Assembly: GCA_013399895.1 (NCBI GenBank)
Contig: VXBA01002417.1
Location: 2,735,381-2,799,380 of the forward strand
Reading direction: 5' to 3'
Origin: Serilophus lunatus
Lineage: Eukaryota; Chordata; Aves; Passeriformes; Eurylaimidae
DNA: 64,000 bases
The position numbers and the translations under genes are program-made. Of this stretch, positions 61,701 to 64,000 are shown one piece after another (the stretch's first letter is position 1; every line of letters begins with the position of its first letter). The notes under the pieces were generated by a model. It did not search any database, was not told where the DNA came from, and saw only the letters and a list, made by a program, of their open reading frames with translations.

Positions 61701-64000
61701 TGGTGCTCAAATGGGGAGGAATAGTCCCTGTGTATTCCTTGTTGAACCCAAACCCTTTGGAAAACCTCTAACCATAACTTTTTCTTAAGATTAAGTTGTT
61801 ACAAAATGGGTTGTAATTCATAGACTGGAGAAGGTCAGCTAAACCCTGGGAAATCAGCAGGAGGAGGAGGGTGTATGTAATAGCTGGTGAGAGGATGAGT
61901 GTGAATCAGGAGTGTAATAGAGCTGTGAAAATAGCAAATGTCATCCAGGGATGGCTGATTCTCCAGCTGATGCAGGAAAGTTATTGTGCTGTTGTACAGA
62001 CACTGGTGAACTTCGCTCTGGAACAGTGCACCCAGTGCTGACCATACTTGTTCAATACTCGACCTAAAACTGGAATACCTGCATGGAAGAGCAACATAAA
62101 GAGCCCATCTTAGAAGATGAAAAAGACTGCCTTTCCTTGCTTATCTCTAGCTGCTAGGCAGAGAGTGAAAGAATTTGATTGCCATCTAGAAATATCTCTG
62201 GAGAGGAAGACAGGTGAAATTAACTGTTTAAGCCAAATAAGTGGGCTATAGAAATCTGTAGGTGTAATTTAGCCTAGATGGTATCATCATTAGTTATTAG
62301 ATTTAGATTCTTAACTGCTGGAACAATGAAACCATTCTGGAAGAGACAAAACTACTAAATACTTTTCTGAATTTAAAAAGTTTACAAAAGGTGTAGCATA
62401 GGATGCCTGCAAAGCACCAGGACTTGAAGAAAATGGTTCTTTTTTTTTCTTGCTTAACTACAGGCAGCACATGGGGTCTGTAGTCAAAGAATCAGTGTCA
62501 AAGAGCTTGGAGAATATTCAAAATTTCTACGCATGAAGAAGTCTATAGCTTTCAAAAGATAACGTGCCTTAATAAAATTCACTTCAGTGCCAAGATTTTT
62601 ATTGTTATAGCAACCTCAATTAGCATCCTCATTGGTAGTCTCAGGAAATAAAGGTTGTAATGAACACAGCTCTCCCTGCCCTGTCAGCCTGTCCCTCAAG
62701 GTCAGATCTAGTGCACAGGGCTTGGGCTGGGCAGGGACATGCACGTTTCAGTTCCTCCTGAAATTGCTCTGTGAATGGATAAAAAGTTTCATTGCCCACT
62801 GCTGAAAATGGAGAGGCAGACCCAGCACCATTTGTGAGCAAAAAAAAATTAGCCTTGAGCTGAAATAAATACTAGTAAAATGCATCCTTCAGGGCTCTGA
62901 AGGCAAAGGAGATACAGTGTAATTGTGGCTCAGCTTCATATGTTGGAAATGCAATTCCAGTTTAAACCTCATTCTAAAAATCTGCATTAGCCTTTAAAGA
63001 CAGAAGTATTTTTCAAGATTACACAGTAAAGCGTTTAATTTTCTAAATGTTATTTTCATGATGCTTTGATCATACAGCAGCAGTTGGGGAACAACTTTCC
63101 TGTTTTGTCTTTCACCTCTTCATTTAATTGTAAAGTTTGGTTGTTGTCAGTTTCCAGGAGAAGAAGAATGATTTTTTTTTTTTAGAATAAAAAGAATGTC
63201 ATTTACACATGAAGTCATGCTGGCTTCCTAAGGACAAATGATGTTACTATAAAAGATATTTGGGAAACAAATGACCTCCCCACCCCACAAGGCTGAAGCA
63301 GCCTCTTAAATAAGATATTCTTTTCTGGATCTATTTGTTATTGATATAAAATTATTTTATTTTTTTATCTGATCTGAAAATATAATCTTCTTGTCAAAGG
63401 CAAATAATTATTATTTCTAAGCTTGTGTTTTATTCTGTAGAAATGTTAAGCCTTTGATAAGAAACACTGAGCAATAGAGTCTAAAGTCAAACTTCAAGTC
63501 TTTGTACCTTCTGTATGGATGTGTACGTATATATCCATGAGTGTGTGTATTTATATGTACCTTGTGTGTGCATGATCACATCAAACCCATTTGGTTCTAT
63601 GATTGCAAAATGAACTTTATTTGAAATTTTGAGTTTTGAGATACAAAGTTCCATTAAATAACCTAAATCAAATCCCTAAAAGTACAGATTGTAGACTAGA
63701 GTACATGTAACATTTGAAGAACTTATTTTAAGTGTGTTAGGTATTGGCCTTATAAGGAAATGCATACTTACACAAGAAAATAATAAGAAATAAGTGTATA
63801 TATTTCTATATGCGAATAATTTTTTGGCTGTTTTCATTCCAAATTAAACATTTGTTTGGCAGGAGTGATTTTAACTTTGCACATTTTGATTTATATAGAC
63901 CTGATGTTAAGTGTGTGTTCTTGAAAATACTCTTAAAACACTGCTGGGATACAGAATGACAATGAAGGATGAGACAGGAGTTCAGAATTGTTTTGATAAA

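Larger units (their letters stand above)
30812..64000 (+). other. LRP1B: LRP1B intron (5' part), no further exon in window
   Basis: At least 33 kb of intron follows the donor gtaagg. I looked for the next propeller exon (pattern KLFFTDYG then a VERCDMDG-like segment) and did not find it, so it should lie beyond 64000. Recognisable content is the CR1 pair at 35011-35578, a CR1 tail at 40137-40200, N gaps at 39353-39403 and 39581-39583, microsatellites at 37949-37970, 49919-49998, 54702-54762 and 55091-55108, and hairpins at 52981-53001 and 58691-58715. Unexplained open frames at 36610-37500 and 45107-45860 are listed separately. The rest is AT-rich, with nothing I can identify. Confidence 0.8.

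Noticed and set aside
1..64000. tRNA, rRNA, CRISPR array, operon-like gene clusters or intact retroviral genes
   Set aside because: None seen. No cloverleaf with tRNA box sequences, no regularly spaced repeat array and no retroviral motif could be supported on either strand.

Overview
This window looks like avian nuclear DNA. It is AT-rich and almost entirely intronic. Four small, phase-compatible exons lie on the + strand and are separated by introns of about 1.4 kb, 6.6 kb, 19.6 kb and at least 33 kb. The interspersed repeats I can recognise are all CR1-type LINE 3' ends, several with the CATAGAATC / ATTCTATG-style tail typical of bird and reptile genomes. No bacterial operon, phage, plasmid or CRISPR structure is present. 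The species cannot be fixed from the sequence, although a bird is by far the best fit.

The four exons encode consecutive pieces of the N-terminal ectodomain of a giant LDL-receptor family protein. In order they are an EGF-like domain (2667-2786), a calcium-binding EGF-like domain (4138-4266), the first blade of a YWTD beta-propeller (10827-11084) and the next blade (about 30651-30811). From knowledge of the family the closest match is LRP1B rather than its paralogue LRP1: the peptides around CQQMNCQYRC, ICWIES and DRIFVC, and the segment NGSVCVTLIELDLNNPKAIA, read as LRP1B. By analogy with mammalian LRP1B these would be about exons 4-7; the numbering is inferred. The gene continues beyond both window edges. 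I found neither the upstream LDL-receptor class A exons nor the next propeller exon (family pattern KLFFTDYG).

Layout: 1-2666 intron with one CR1 copy; 2667-4266 the two EGF exons; 4267-10826 intron; 10827-11084 propeller exon; 11085-30650 intron with two CR1 fragments; about 30651-30811 propeller exon, whose acceptor falls on an ambiguous base; 30812-64000 intron with a head-to-head CR1 pair, a short CR1 tail, two N gaps beside poly-T, several microsatellites and two perfect hairpins in addition to one in the first intron.

The most useful observations are about annotation quality and gene structure: the undetermined base at 30650 sits exactly where the splice acceptor must be, and a lysine codon is predicted at the second exon junction where the family has glutamate. 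I see no convincing new biological system here. A few unexplained open frames (36610-37500 and 45107-45860) are recorded with low confidence.
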